Shown here one piece after another: positions 16,546 through 23,761 of a DNA stretch of 28,014 bases. A program made the position numbers and the translations under genes. The stretch spans positions 1 through 28,014 of the forward strand of contig JBBRKS010000040.1 of assembly GCA_038231775.1 (NCBI GenBank). The letters are read 5' to 3'. The stretch is from Stagnihabitans sp038231775. Its GTDB lineage: Bacteria > Pseudomonadota > Alphaproteobacteria > Rhodobacterales > Rhodobacteraceae. The notes under the pieces are model-generated. The model had not been told where the DNA came from and ran no database searches. It worked only from the letters and a program-made list of their open reading frames with translations. Position 1 is the stretch's first letter, and each line of letters begins with the position of its first letter.

Positions 16546-17271
16546 TCAACCGCTGGCGTTCACATCCCAGACGCCAAGCGCGCGCAAAGCCCGGGCGCGG
16601 GCGGGCGGCACCCCGGCAATCGGCAGGCCGGTCAGCACATGCAGCGTGTCCATGTCGCGGTCGATCACCGCATGGTCCGACACCCACGCCCCCATCGCGA
16701 GGTAACTGCGCAACAAGGGCGGCAGACTTGCCGGATCGCCGGGCCCGTTCGGCAGCGCCACACTTTCAGGTGCGCGCGGGCCGGGCGCCTGGTCTGCCGG
16801 GGCGACATAGCGGCGCAAGGCAGCCAGCGCGGGCCAGTGCAGTGCCGGGTCCGCCCCGGCAAAAGAGGTGCAGCCGAACAACAGCCCGACGCCCCGTGCA
16901 TCAATCAACCGTGTCAGCGCGCCCCAGATCAGCCGCAGAATATCGGGGTCATGCTGGCCGGGATGCAAGCAAAAGCGGCCAAGCTCGATCTTGGGGCCTT
17001 CAACAGCGGCAACCCGGGTCAGGTCATAGGTCTGGGCGGCATAACTGTCGGCCAGATCAGCACCGGCGGCAAAATCCTGAACCCGGCAACAGGCCACCAG
17101 CGCGCCCGCCTTGTCCACCACCACCAGATGCCGGCACAGCGCGTCAAAGCGGTCTTCGTCCCGCCCGGCATGGCCGCGAAACGCCAGATGGCGCAGCGCT
17201 TGTGCTGCCGCCACATCTGCCGCCGTGACAGCCAACTGCGCCGTGTAAAGACCGCGCGACAAGGGCACCAT
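16546..17271 (-). CDS. OlsB-like amino-acid N-acyltransferase (ornithine- or glutamine-lipid synthesis)
   Basis: A 241-aa GNAT-fold protein of the OlsB/hemolysin-like family, which acylates the alpha-amino group of ornithine (or glutamine) with a 3-hydroxyacyl chain from ACP to form a lyso-aminolipid. Family marks are IELGRFCLHPGQHD (about 105-118), LLFGCTSFAGADP and PPLLRSYLAMGAW, plus DTLHVLTGLP near the C-terminus. Candidate starts are ATG 17280 and ATG 17271; the latter is chosen because GAAGAGG lies about 9 nt upstream, while it abuts 17280. No olsA-type O-acyltransferase is adjacent, which is unlike the olsBA pair. In roseobacters a separate OlsB homologue (GlsB) makes glutamine lipid, so the substrate is uncertain. 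Confidence 0.8.
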   Translation of the reverse strand: MVPLSRGLYTAQLAVTAADVAAAQALRHLAFRGHAGRDEDRFDALCRHLVVVDKAGALVACCRVQDFAAGADLADSYAAQTYDLTRVAAVEGPKIELGRFCLHPGQHDPDILRLIWGALTRLIDARGVGLLFGCTSFAGADPALHWPALAALRRYVAPADQAPGPRAPESVALPNGPGDPASLPPLLRSYLAMGAWVSDHAVIDRDMDTLHVLTGLPIAGVPPARARALRALGVWDVNASG

Positions 17272-17369
17272 GTGTTTCATCCTCTTCACGCTTGCGCCAG
17301 CCGCACCAAAGCCCGCTTGCACCACGCCCGCTTCTGCCTAGATTTGGACTTCATGAACTGGAGGATGCA

Positions 17370-17762
17370 ATGGACAAGGTTGTAAAAACCGACGACGCGT
17401 GGCGCGCCCAACTGGATGACCTGGCCTACAAGGTCACCCGCAAGCACGCGACAGAGCGGGCAGGCACGCATGACAGCTTTCCCAAGGTGGCGGGCGTGTT
17501 TCGCTGCGTGTGCTGCGATGCGCCGCTGTTCGATCAGGCGACCAAATTCGAATCAGGCACCGGCTGGCCCTCGTTCTACGCCCCGGTTGAGGGTGACATG
17601 GTCGCCGAAAAATCCGACAACACCTGGCTGATGCGTCGCACCGAGGTGCATTGTGCGCGCTGCGAGGCGCATCTGGGCCATGTGTTCCCCGATGGCCCCA
17701 AGCCAACCGGCCTGCGCTACTGCATCAACGGCGTGGCTTTGACGTTTGAACCCAAGACCTGA
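17370..17762 (+). CDS. msrB: Peptide-methionine (R)-S-oxide reductase MsrB
   Basis: A 130-aa repair enzyme that reduces methionine-R-sulfoxide in proteins. It carries the zinc site C46/C49 (RCVCCDAPLF) and C95/C98 (CARCEAHLGHVF), the GTGWPSF motif (63-69) and the catalytic C118 in RYCINGVAL. The frame is open from 17292, but the ATG at 17370 has GGAGG 5 nt upstream and gives the usual MsrB length. There is no signal peptide, so it acts in the cytoplasm. It is divergent from the OlsB-like gene. Confidence 0.95.
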   Translation: MDKVVKTDDAWRAQLDDLAYKVTRKHATERAGTHDSFPKVAGVFRCVCCDAPLFDQATKFESGTGWPSFYAPVEGDMVAEKSDNTWLMRRTEVHCARCEAHLGHVFPDGPKPTGLRYCINGVALTFEPKT

Positions 17763-17821
17763 TCAGGCCTTGATCGCCCTTGCCAAACTGACCCTGTGCC
17801 GGAACCTGATCGGCGCGGGGT

Positions 17822-18382
17822 CTATTGTTTTCCAACTAGCGAGGCGGGGTCGATGCGCCCGAGGGTCGAGAAGATCTGCGCCAGCGCACTGCGGCCCTTG
17901 ATCGGTTCGGTGGTGACCCTGCGTGAGATGGCGACGACCTGCCCCTTGTCCAGCCCGAATCGCTCGATATTCGACACCGTGCCGTTTGGATCAAAGCTGA
18001 TCGCCAGCACCTGACGGTCGATCTCTTTGGGTTCGTGCCCGCCGACCACTTTGAACCGGCTTTGCACGTAAAACCATTCGGTGTCGCCCAACAGCCCCTC
18101 GACCGAGGGACGGCCAAGAAAGGCCCCCACGGTGTCGCGGGTGTCGACCCCGGTTTTGATGTCGGCCAGATCCTTGTCGTCCGGGACATAGCCGTGGTTG
18201 GTGTAGATCGGCGTGCAGGCCACGGCCAGAACGACAGCCAGTGCCGCCAACGCCGTTCTGCCACGCGCCCATGCCGGAACGGGTGCCCCAAACACGCGGA
18301 CGTTCGGAACCGATGTCGCGCGGTCTGACGTCAGCTTGCGCAACGCGCCCTGCTCATTATCTTGATGTGTGCCGAACGTCAT
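17822..18382 (-). CDS. bamE: Outer-membrane assembly lipoprotein BamE (SmpA/OmlA family)
   Basis: The mature part has the BamE pattern: TNHGYVPDDKDLADIKTG, then DTRDTVGAFLGRPSVEG, WFYVQSRFKVVG and VLAISFDPNGTVSNIERF. BamE is a small lipoprotein of the beta-barrel assembly machine. The probable lipidated cysteine is in LAALAVVLAVAC-TPIY; its lipobox is weak. From ATG 18382, which has a good AGGGG 5 nt upstream, the protein is 186 aa and the signal region would be 55 residues, which is long for a lipoprotein. A GTG at 18295 would give a normal signal of about 26 residues but has no clear ribosome site. The true start is therefore uncertain. The gene is divergent from the YceD gene, as in relatives. 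Confidence 0.88.
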   Translation of the reverse strand: MTFGTHQDNEQGALRKLTSDRATSVPNVRVFGAPVPAWARGRTALAALAVVLAVACTPIYTNHGYVPDDKDLADIKTGVDTRDTVGAFLGRPSVEGLLGDTEWFYVQSRFKVVGGHEPKEIDRQVLAISFDPNGTVSNIERFGLDKGQVVAISRRVTTEPIKGRSALAQIFSTLGRIDPASLVGKQ

Positions 18383-18470
18383 GCCTTCCCCTGCCCTGTC
18401 AGGCCTGAACCTGCCCCCCGGCCCCCACCCGTCAAAAACGGGCAAAACCAGCCCAGTCCTGCACCACAAC

Positions 18471-18483
18471 CCCGAACTTCGGG
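18471..18483. promoter_or_regulatory. Short dyad in the bamE / YceD divergent region
   Basis: CCCGAA-C-TTCGGG is a perfect 6-bp inverted repeat around a single base, too tight for an RNA hairpin and more like a protein-binding dyad. It lies midway between the two divergent genes. No regulator can be named. Confidence 0.25.
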
Positions 18484-18549
18484 ACGCGGCAACCGCCCTG
18501 TTGCCTTTGACTTACATCATGCAAGGGTCCCGGTTCAAGAAAGGAACGC

Positions 18550-18577
18550 TTGACCGGCGGCCTATCGCGGTTCTAAG
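18550..18577 (+). promoter_or_regulatory. Putative sigma-70 promoter of the YceD-rpmF-plsX operon
   Basis: TTGACC (18550-18555) and TCTAAG (18572-18577) with a 16-nt spacer lie about 26 nt before the YceD start codon. The -35 is near-consensus and the -10 matches at four of six positions. Confidence 0.4.
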
Positions 18578-18602
18578 CCCGGCCCAGTCAAAGGAAACTG
18601 CC

Positions 18603-19238
18603 ATGACCAAACCCTCAAAACCCGCAAAGTCGCCTGTCACGGTGGCAGAGCACCCTGTGAACGCGCCCAGCCTGTTGGCGCTGAACCCCGCTTTGCCCTC
18701 CTTGCCGTTCAAGGTGGCGGCGATTGCGGGGCGCACGTCAACCCATGTGCGCTTTCGCCCCTCGGCCCCCGAACGGGCGGTGATAGCACAGGTGCTTGGC
18801 CTGCTGTCCCTGCCAGAGCTGACCTTTGACGGCGACATCCGCCCCGCTGGCAAGCGCGATATGGTGCTGGAGGGCAAACTTGCCGCCAAGGTCGTGCAGC
18901 CCTGTTCCGTCACGCTGGAACCCGTGACGACCGTGATTTCCGACCCGGTCCGCCGCCAATACATGTCAGACTTCAAAGCGCCCGAAGCGGACGAGTTCGA
19001 AATCCCCGAGGATGACACCCAAGAGGCGCTGCCCGAAGTGATCGACGCAGCCTCCGTGGCGATCGAGGCGCTGGCCCTGGCGCTGCCGCTTTATCCACGT
19101 GCGCCGGGCGTTGAACTGGGTGAGGCGGTCTTTACCGAACCCGGCCTGAAGCCCCTGCGCGAAGGTGACCTGAAACCCTTTGCCGCACTGGCCGGGCTGG
19201 TTCTGAAGTCTGCGACCGACCCGCAGGACAAGACCTGA
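18603..19238 (+). CDS. YceD/DUF177 family protein (23S rRNA accumulation)
   Basis: A 211-aa acidic protein of the YceD (DUF177) family. The hallmark is the central VQPCSVTLEPV, followed by the acidic DEFEIPEDDT and a C-terminal domain with LPLYPRAPGVELG. Homologues in E. coli and in plants are needed for normal 23S rRNA levels. The gene almost always precedes rpmF, as here. AAAGGA lies 7 nt before the ATG at 18603; the open frame upstream to 18369 covers leader sequence. The molecular function is not established. Confidence 0.88.
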   Translation: MTKPSKPAKSPVTVAEHPVNAPSLLALNPALPSLPFKVAAIAGRTSTHVRFRPSAPERAVIAQVLGLLSLPELTFDGDIRPAGKRDMVLEGKLAAKVVQPCSVTLEPVTTVISDPVRRQYMSDFKAPEADEFEIPEDDTQEALPEVIDAASVAIEALALALPLYPRAPGVELGEAVFTEPGLKPLREGDLKPFAALAGLVLKSATDPQDKT

Positions 19239-19252
19239 CACCACAAACCGGG

Positions 19253-19275
19253 CCCTGTCCCAACCGGGCAGGGTT
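19253..19275 (+). terminator. GC-rich hairpin after the YceD gene
   Basis: CCCTGTCCC (19253-19261) pairs with GGGCAGGG (19266-19273) through a single bulged T and an AACC loop. It lies 14 nt after the YceD stop. Only two T residues follow, so it may attenuate rather than stop transcription into rpmF. Confidence 0.45.
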
Positions 19276-19298
19276 CTGAAAGCGATGAATTAAAGGGC

Positions 19299-19326
19299 TT
19301 GCACGTGGCCCAAATCCGTTTATGTT
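19299..19326 (+). promoter_or_regulatory. Putative sigma-70 promoter of rpmF-plsX-fabH
   Basis: TTGCAC (19299-19304) and TATGTT (19321-19326) with a 16-nt spacer lie about 100 nt before rpmF. The leader also has a small AGGGG/CCCCT hairpin at 19398-19412. With the hairpin after the YceD gene, this suggests separate control of rpmF. Confidence 0.45.
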
Positions 19327-19429
19327 CCGCGCCTCATCCAAGAGGCTGATCACGGGTCTGGTGCCCCGGTCGGTTGCGCGGAAATCGCAAAGAAATCAGG
19401 GGTCTGTCCCCTTCAGTTTAAGGTGTGAC

Positions 19430-19636
19430 ATGGCAGTCCCGCAGAATCGTACGACCTCTTCCAAGACCGGAATGCGCCAGTCGCATGACAAGCTTGTGGC
19501 AGCTAACCCGGCCGAATGCTCCAACTGTGGCGAACTCAAGCGGCCGCACCATGTGTGTGGCGCGTGCGGCCATTATGACGCGCGTGAAGTTGTGGCTTCG
19601 GCTGCAACCGTCAACGTGGACGAGGACGCGGCGTAA
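19430..19636 (+). CDS. rpmF: 50S ribosomal protein L32
   Basis: A 68-aa ribosomal protein with the conserved MAVPQNRTTSSKTGMRQSHD start. Four cysteines, C30, C33, C43 and C46 (CSNCGELKRPHHVCGACGHY), form the zinc ribbon, so this is the zinc-binding (C+) form. AAGG lies 6 nt before the ATG. It is followed after 27 nt by plsX, the standard bacterial order. Confidence 0.97.
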   Translation: MAVPQNRTTSSKTGMRQSHDKLVAANPAECSNCGELKRPHHVCGACGHYDAREVVASAATVNVDEDAA

Positions 19637-19663
19637 GCCGCCCCCCCCGGCGCTGGCATTCCA

Positions 19664-20806
19664 ATGACCCAAGGGGTCTCTGGCGACGCGGCCTTCGGAT
19701 CGCCCTCCCCTGGAGAGCCCCGCATTGTGCTTTCGGTTGACGCCATGGGCGGCGACCGTGGACCGGCGGCAGTTGTCGCCGGTCTTGTCATTTGCGCTGA
19801 CGACATGGCCGATGCCGATTTCATCCTGCACGGCGATGAGGGTGAACTGGCCAAACTGCTGGCCCGCCAACCGACGCTGAAGGGCCGGGTGACGATCCAG
19901 CACGCGGCACGAGTCGTGACGATGCAGGACAAGCCCAGTCAGGTGATGCGGCACGGTCAGGGCACCTCGATGTGGGGCTGCATCGATTCGGTGCGCTCGG
20001 GTGAGGCGACTGTCGCGGTCAGTTGTGGGAACACAGGGGCGCTGATGGCGGTGGCGATGATCCGCCTGCGCCGTCTGCCGGGGGTCAATCGTCCGGCCAT
20101 TGCGGTCCTGTGGCCGTCACGCAACCCAAGTGGGTTCAATCTGATGCTGGACGCCGGGGCCGACATCAAGGCCGATGCGGCTGACCTGTTGCAATACGCC
20201 ATGATGGGCGCCTCCTATGCCAGAAACGGCATGGGTCTGACCCGCCCCCGAGTCGGCCTGCTGAACGTCGGCACCGAAGAGCATAAGGGCAGTGCTGAAC
20301 TGAAATCCGCCAGCGACCAGATCGCGACGGCGGCGGCGCGCGGCGACTATGACTACATCGGCTACGTCGAAGGGGTCGATCTGCCGTCCAACCGGGTCGA
20401 TGTGATCGTAACCGACGGCTTCACAGGCAATGTGGCGCTGAAAACCGGTGAGGGCACCGCCCGCCTGATCGGTGACTTCCTGCGTGAGGCGTTCAACGCC
20501 ACCGTCCTGTCAAAGTTCGCAGCCCTTCTGGCGACCAACGCGCTGAAGCGTCTGCGCAAGCGGATGGACCCGCGCCGGTCGAACGGCGGGGTGTTTCTTG
20601 GCCTGAACGGCATCGTGGTCAAATCGCACGGCGGATCAGACGCAACCGGGGTCGCGGCGGCGGTCGATATGGCGTACCGCCTGGCGCGTTCGGGCTTTCG
20701 CGAGCGGCTTGCGGCGCGGGTTGCATCGGCCATGGGCCCGGGGCAAGGTGACGATGCAGGGGCCCAATCGCCGCCCCGTGAAGCTTCAGCGGGGCAACCT
20801 CAATGA
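19664..20806 (+). CDS. plsX: Phosphate acyltransferase PlsX
   Basis: A 380-aa enzyme that converts acyl-ACP to acyl-phosphate, the donor for PlsY in the first step of phospholipid synthesis. Signatures are SVDAMGGDRGP (about 24-34), SCGNTGALMAVAM near 125, LLNVGTEEHKGS near 203 and VDVIVTDGFTGNVALKTGEG near 244-263. The ATG at 19664 has no good ribosome site and would give about 20 extra N-terminal residues; a GTG at 19727 (IVLSVDAMGG) has GGAGAG about 10 nt upstream and is a possible true start. The tail of about 25 residues is poorly conserved and Pro/Gln-rich. The stop overlaps the fabH start by 4 nt. Confidence 0.94.
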   Translation: MTQGVSGDAAFGSPSPGEPRIVLSVDAMGGDRGPAAVVAGLVICADDMADADFILHGDEGELAKLLARQPTLKGRVTIQHAARVVTMQDKPSQVMRHGQGTSMWGCIDSVRSGEATVAVSCGNTGALMAVAMIRLRRLPGVNRPAIAVLWPSRNPSGFNLMLDAGADIKADAADLLQYAMMGASYARNGMGLTRPRVGLLNVGTEEHKGSAELKSASDQIATAAARGDYDYIGYVEGVDLPSNRVDVIVTDGFTGNVALKTGEGTARLIGDFLREAFNATVLSKFAALLATNALKRLRKRMDPRRSNGGVFLGLNGIVVKSHGGSDATGVAAAVDMAYRLARSGFRERLAARVASAMGPGQGDDAGAQSPPREASAGQPQ

Positions 20807-21774
20807 CATTGCGCGCCGTGGTCAGGGGCGTCGGGCACTATTTGCCCGACCGGGTTGTGCCCAATTCCGAGTTGGAAACGCTGGTCTCAACCACCGATGA
20901 ATGGATCCGCAGCCGGTCGGGCATCGAACGCCGCCATTTTGCCGCCGAAGGCCAGACGACGTCAGACCTTGCGACACGGGCTGCGGCGGCTGCCCTCGCC
21001 AATGCGGGGCTGACGCCGGATGATATTGATGCGATCGTGCTGGCCACCTCGACCGCCGATCTGACCTTTCCGTCGGCGGCCACCATGGTGCAGGGCAATC
21101 TGGGCATGACGCACGGTTTTGCGTTTGACCTGCAGGCGGTCTGCGCGGGCTTTGTCTTTGCGCTGACCACGGCGAATGCGCTGATCGTGTCAGGTCAGGC
21201 CAAACGCGTGCTGGTCATCGGGGCGGAAACCTTCTCGCGCCTGATGGATTGGAGCGACCGCGCCACCTGCGTGCTGTTCGGCGATGGGGCCGGTGCTTTG
21301 GTGCTTGAGGCGCAAGATCTGTCCGGCACCTCCTCTGACCGGGGCATCCTCGCCACCGACTTGCATTCTGACGGGCGGTTCAAGGATTTGCTCTATGTCG
21401 ATGGCGGCGTGTCAACCGGCACCACCGGCCATCTGCGCATGCAAGGCAAGGAAGTCTTCCGCCACGCCGTTGAAAAGCTGGCCGAAACCGCCCATACGGC
21501 GCTGGAAAAGGCCGGTCTGACCAGTGACGACGTGGCGTGGATCGTGCCGCATCAGGCCAATATCCGCATCATCGAAGGCACCGCCAAGCGCATGCATGTG
21601 TCGATGGACCGGGTCGTGGTGACCGTGCAGGACCACGGCAACACCTCTGCCGCCTCAATTCCCCTTGCTTTGTCGGTCGGCGTGCAGCGCGGCCAGATCA
21701 AACCGGGCGATCTGATTGTGACAGAGGCGATTGGCGGCGGCCTGTCCTGGGGGTCGGTCGTTCTGCGCTGGTAA
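20803..21774 (+). CDS. fabH: Beta-ketoacyl-ACP synthase III FabH
   Basis: A 323-aa condensing enzyme that starts fatty-acid synthesis from acetyl-CoA and malonyl-ACP. The triad is C114 (DLQAVCAGF), H250 (WIVPHQANIRI) and N280 (QDHGNTSAAS). Length and GEAF-like motifs (FGDGAGALVL) match FabH. It is coupled to plsX by an ATGA overlap, so phospholipid and fatty-acid initiation are co-expressed. A palindromic hairpin begins right at its stop codon. Confidence 0.96.
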   Translation: MTLRAVVRGVGHYLPDRVVPNSELETLVSTTDEWIRSRSGIERRHFAAEGQTTSDLATRAAAAALANAGLTPDDIDAIVLATSTADLTFPSAATMVQGNLGMTHGFAFDLQAVCAGFVFALTTANALIVSGQAKRVLVIGAETFSRLMDWSDRATCVLFGDGAGALVLEAQDLSGTSSDRGILATDLHSDGRFKDLLYVDGGVSTGTTGHLRMQGKEVFRHAVEKLAETAHTALEKAGLTSDDVAWIVPHQANIRIIEGTAKRMHVSMDRVVVTVQDHGNTSAASIPLALSVGVQRGQIKPGDLIVTEAIGGGLSWGSVVLRW

Positions 21775-21803
21775 GCCAAAAATTTTCGTCGAAAATTTTT
21801 GGC
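21775..21803. terminator. Palindromic hairpin directly after fabH
   Basis: GCCAAAAATTTTC (21775-21787) and GAAAATTTTTGGC (21791-21803) form a perfect 13-bp stem with a GTC loop, starting at the base after the fabH stop. It is nearly the same sequence as the hairpin at 14671-14702. It would separate the plsX-fabH transcript from ihfA. Confidence 0.75.
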
Positions 21804-21875
21804 CGCGCACGACGCCACAGGCACCGCTTTGCAACATTCCACCGCATCTAAAGAACGCGCTACAAGCCATTGTTA

Positions 21876-21904
21876 TTGACTCGCAATTTGATCCGCCGCA
21901 TCTT
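21876..21904 (+). promoter_or_regulatory. Possible ihfA promoter
   Basis: TTGACT (21876-21881) is followed after 17 nt by CATCTT (21899-21904), 24 nt before the ihfA start codon. The -35 is good and the -10 is poor, so the call rests mainly on position downstream of a terminator-like hairpin. Confidence 0.25.
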
Positions 21905-21928
21905 TGGAAAAAGACCAAGGGGGACAGC

Positions 21929-22228
21929 ATGGCTGAAAAGACTCTGACACGAATGGACCTGAGCGAATCGGTCTTCCGTGAGGTTGGCTTGTCGCGCAAC
22001 GAATCTGCGCAGTTGGTCGAGGCGGTTTTGCGCCATGTCTCTGATGCCTTGGCATCGGGGGAAACCGTCAAGATATCGTCCTTCGGCACATTTTCCCTGC
22101 GCGCCAAGACCGCACGGGTCGGCCGCAATCCCAAGACCGGGGACGAGGTTCCGATTTCGCCGCGCCGGGTTTTGACCTTCCGTCCCTCGCATCTGATGAA
22201 GGATCGCGTCGCGGGCGGGGGCAAGTAA
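21929..22228 (+). CDS. ihfA: Integration host factor subunit alpha
   Basis: A 99-aa HU/IHF-family DNA-bending protein. TLTRMDLSESVFREVGLSR at the N-terminus and KISSFGTFSLRAKTARVGRNPKTG in the DNA-binding arm, with the intercalating proline in GRNPKTG, fit the alpha subunit. AAGGGGG lies about 4-5 nt before the ATG at 21929; the frame is open upstream to 21731 but that is leader. The beta subunit is not in the window. A MerR-type gene starts 13 nt downstream. Confidence 0.95.
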   Translation: MAEKTLTRMDLSESVFREVGLSRNESAQLVEAVLRHVSDALASGETVKISSFGTFSLRAKTARVGRNPKTGDEVPISPRRVLTFRPSHLMKDRVAGGGK

Positions 22229-22241
22229 GGACAGGTCGCGG

Positions 22242-23408
22242 ATGGACAAAGCGCCAGAAGCCTTCCGCACCATATCCGAAGTGGCCGAAGTGCTTGAAAC
22301 GCCAGCCCATGTGCTGCGGTTCTGGGAAAGCCGTTTTCCACAGATCAAGCCGGTCAAGCGGGCGGGCGGGCGGCGCTATTACCGGCCTGCTGACGTGGCA
22401 CTTCTGGCCGGCATACGGCATCTTTTGCACACCGAGGGCATGACGATCCGGGGCGTGCAGAAGGTGCTGCGCGAACAGGGTATCAGGCACGTGGCAGCGC
22501 TGGGTGGCGCGGATATCAGCGCGCTGGATATGGAGGCCGGGGACGATCTGGTTGACAACTTCGGAGGTGAACTGGCCGAGGCTGTGTCGATCCGGGCAGA
22601 GCCTGGCGCGCAGATCGTGCCGATCGACAGCCTGACGCGCAAGGCGTCAGAAACTTTGACGGCTACACCGCCTGCTCCGTTTGGCGCAGCGCCCATTCCG
22701 TCCGCCGAAATCCAGCCGCTGTTTTCCGGGTCGTCCGAAGCTGTCGGGCCGTCAGACCCTGCGCTGCGAAAACCCCCGGCGGCCTTAAATCCCGACCGGC
22801 CAATTGACACCTCTGTGCCGCATGACGGCGAGGGCGGCTTTATCGCGTTTTCCAACCCGCGCCGCCCGCGTCCCAAATCGCTGCCATCCGGCGCGGATGA
22901 TTTGTTGCAGCCCAACCTGCCCCTGACGCTTGAACCCCAACCTGCGGTGCGGGACGCCGATGCGGACGCCGCAGAAATGCCAGCGTTACAGCGCGATCCT
23001 GACGTTCCTGCGCCTTTGTCCTCGCAAGACCCCATACCCGAAGCCCCGCACATCTGGGTTGAACCAGAGCCAGCGGCGGAAGCCATTGTAGTCAACTTGG
23101 CCGAAGTCGCACCGGCCCAAACCGAGCCAGTCCAACTTGATCCGGTCCAGCCTGAAGCGATCCAAGCCGATCCGGTCCAAGTCGTCACAGCCCCTGATCT
23201 GCCGTTTTCACCCCCGCCCGAGGGGACCGACCCAGCCGAGGCGCTTATGCCCGACCCCACTCAACCCGAAATCCCCAACCTTGCAGGGCTTGCGGCCCGG
23301 CTTCGCGCCCTGACAAACGCCCCGGACATGTCTGCCCTCGAAGACCTGCATGCCCGCCTTGGCCTGTTGCACGCCCAGATGGCCGAGGCCCTTCGGTTGC
23401 GCCGATAG
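22242..23408 (+). CDS. MerR-family regulator with a long disordered extension
   Basis: A 388-aa protein. Residues 8-80 are a MerR-type winged helix: FRTISEVAEVLETPAHVLRFWE, then RRYYRPADVALLAGIRHLLH. Classical MerR proteins are about 130-150 aa, with a dimer coiled coil and effector site. Here residues of about 130-335 are Pro/Ala/Glu/Asp-rich, predicted disordered, with repeats of the form QxDPVQ or QxEP at about 290-312. A short amphipathic helix at the C-terminus (LAARLRALTN to MAEALRLRR) looks conserved. No cysteine-based metal site is present. The gene is 13 nt from ihfA and is found in this position in related bacteria; its targets are not known to me. Confidence 0.85.
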   Translation: MDKAPEAFRTISEVAEVLETPAHVLRFWESRFPQIKPVKRAGGRRYYRPADVALLAGIRHLLHTEGMTIRGVQKVLREQGIRHVAALGGADISALDMEAGDDLVDNFGGELAEAVSIRAEPGAQIVPIDSLTRKASETLTATPPAPFGAAPIPSAEIQPLFSGSSEAVGPSDPALRKPPAALNPDRPIDTSVPHDGEGGFIAFSNPRRPRPKSLPSGADDLLQPNLPLTLEPQPAVRDADADAAEMPALQRDPDVPAPLSSQDPIPEAPHIWVEPEPAAEAIVVNLAEVAPAQTEPVQLDPVQPEAIQADPVQVVTAPDLPFSPPPEGTDPAEALMPDPTQPEIPNLAGLAARLRALTNAPDMSALEDLHARLGLLHAQMAEALRLRR

Positions 23409-23446
23409 ACCCGCACCTCCATGCAAAGACGCCCGAATTTTCCCGC

Positions 23447-23474
23447 TTGCCCCGGCCCTGAATATCGCTATGTA
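23447..23474 (+). promoter_or_regulatory. Putative tRNA-Pro promoter
   Basis: TTGCCC (23447-23452) and TATGTA (23469-23474) with a 16-nt spacer end 14 nt before the mature tRNA, a sensible distance for a short 5' leader. Confidence 0.4.
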
Positions 23475-23487
23475 TCGCGGCCATCGT

Positions 23488-23565
23488 CGGGTCGTAGCGC
23501 AGCCTGGTTAGCGCGTCCGTCTGGGGGGCGGGAGGTCGAGAGTTCGAATCTCTCCGGCCCGACCA
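23488..23565 (+). tRNA. tRNA-Pro (anticodon GGG)
   Basis: A 78-nt cloverleaf with encoded CCA. The acceptor stem CGGGTCG / CGGCCCG has the C1-G72 pair typical of bacterial tRNA-Pro and discriminator A. The D stem is GCGC/GCGC, the anticodon stem TCCGT/GCGGG and the loop CTGGGGG, with anticodon GGG at 23523-23525 followed by G37. The T arm is GAGAG-TTCGAAT-CTCTC. It reads CCC codons. Confidence 0.96.
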
Positions 23566-23571
23566 TTGAAG

Positions 23572-23611
23572 AAACCGCTCGTGGGGCATCTGGCCGTGCG
23601 GGCGGTTTTTT
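23572..23611 (+). terminator. Rho-independent terminator of tRNA-Pro
   Basis: AAACCGCTCG (23572-23581) pairs with CGGGCGGTTT (23599-23608) with one G-T pair, followed by a run of six T (23606-23611). It starts 7 nt after the CCA end. Confidence 0.88.
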
Positions 23612-23761
23612 ATTTGAAATGGCCGTGTTGGGTGGGGAATTTTTGCGCGGGTCTTTCAACCGACGCGCCGCCAGACCTGATTTCGCCCGGCAAATCGGGC
23701 CGAGCCCGCGCGTCCCGATGCCAGACCATGCCGTCCCAAACCCGACCAGAAAGGCCTGCCC

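Noticed and set aside
16425..17228. 267-aa open frame antisense to the OlsB-like gene
   Set aside because: Arg/Pro/Gln-rich shadow; the OlsB-like protein on the other strand has family blocks.
22379..23260. 293-aa Gly/Ser-rich open frame antisense to the MerR-type gene
   Set aside because: Its low complexity mirrors the Pro/Ala-rich tail on the sense strand; no start signal and no motif.
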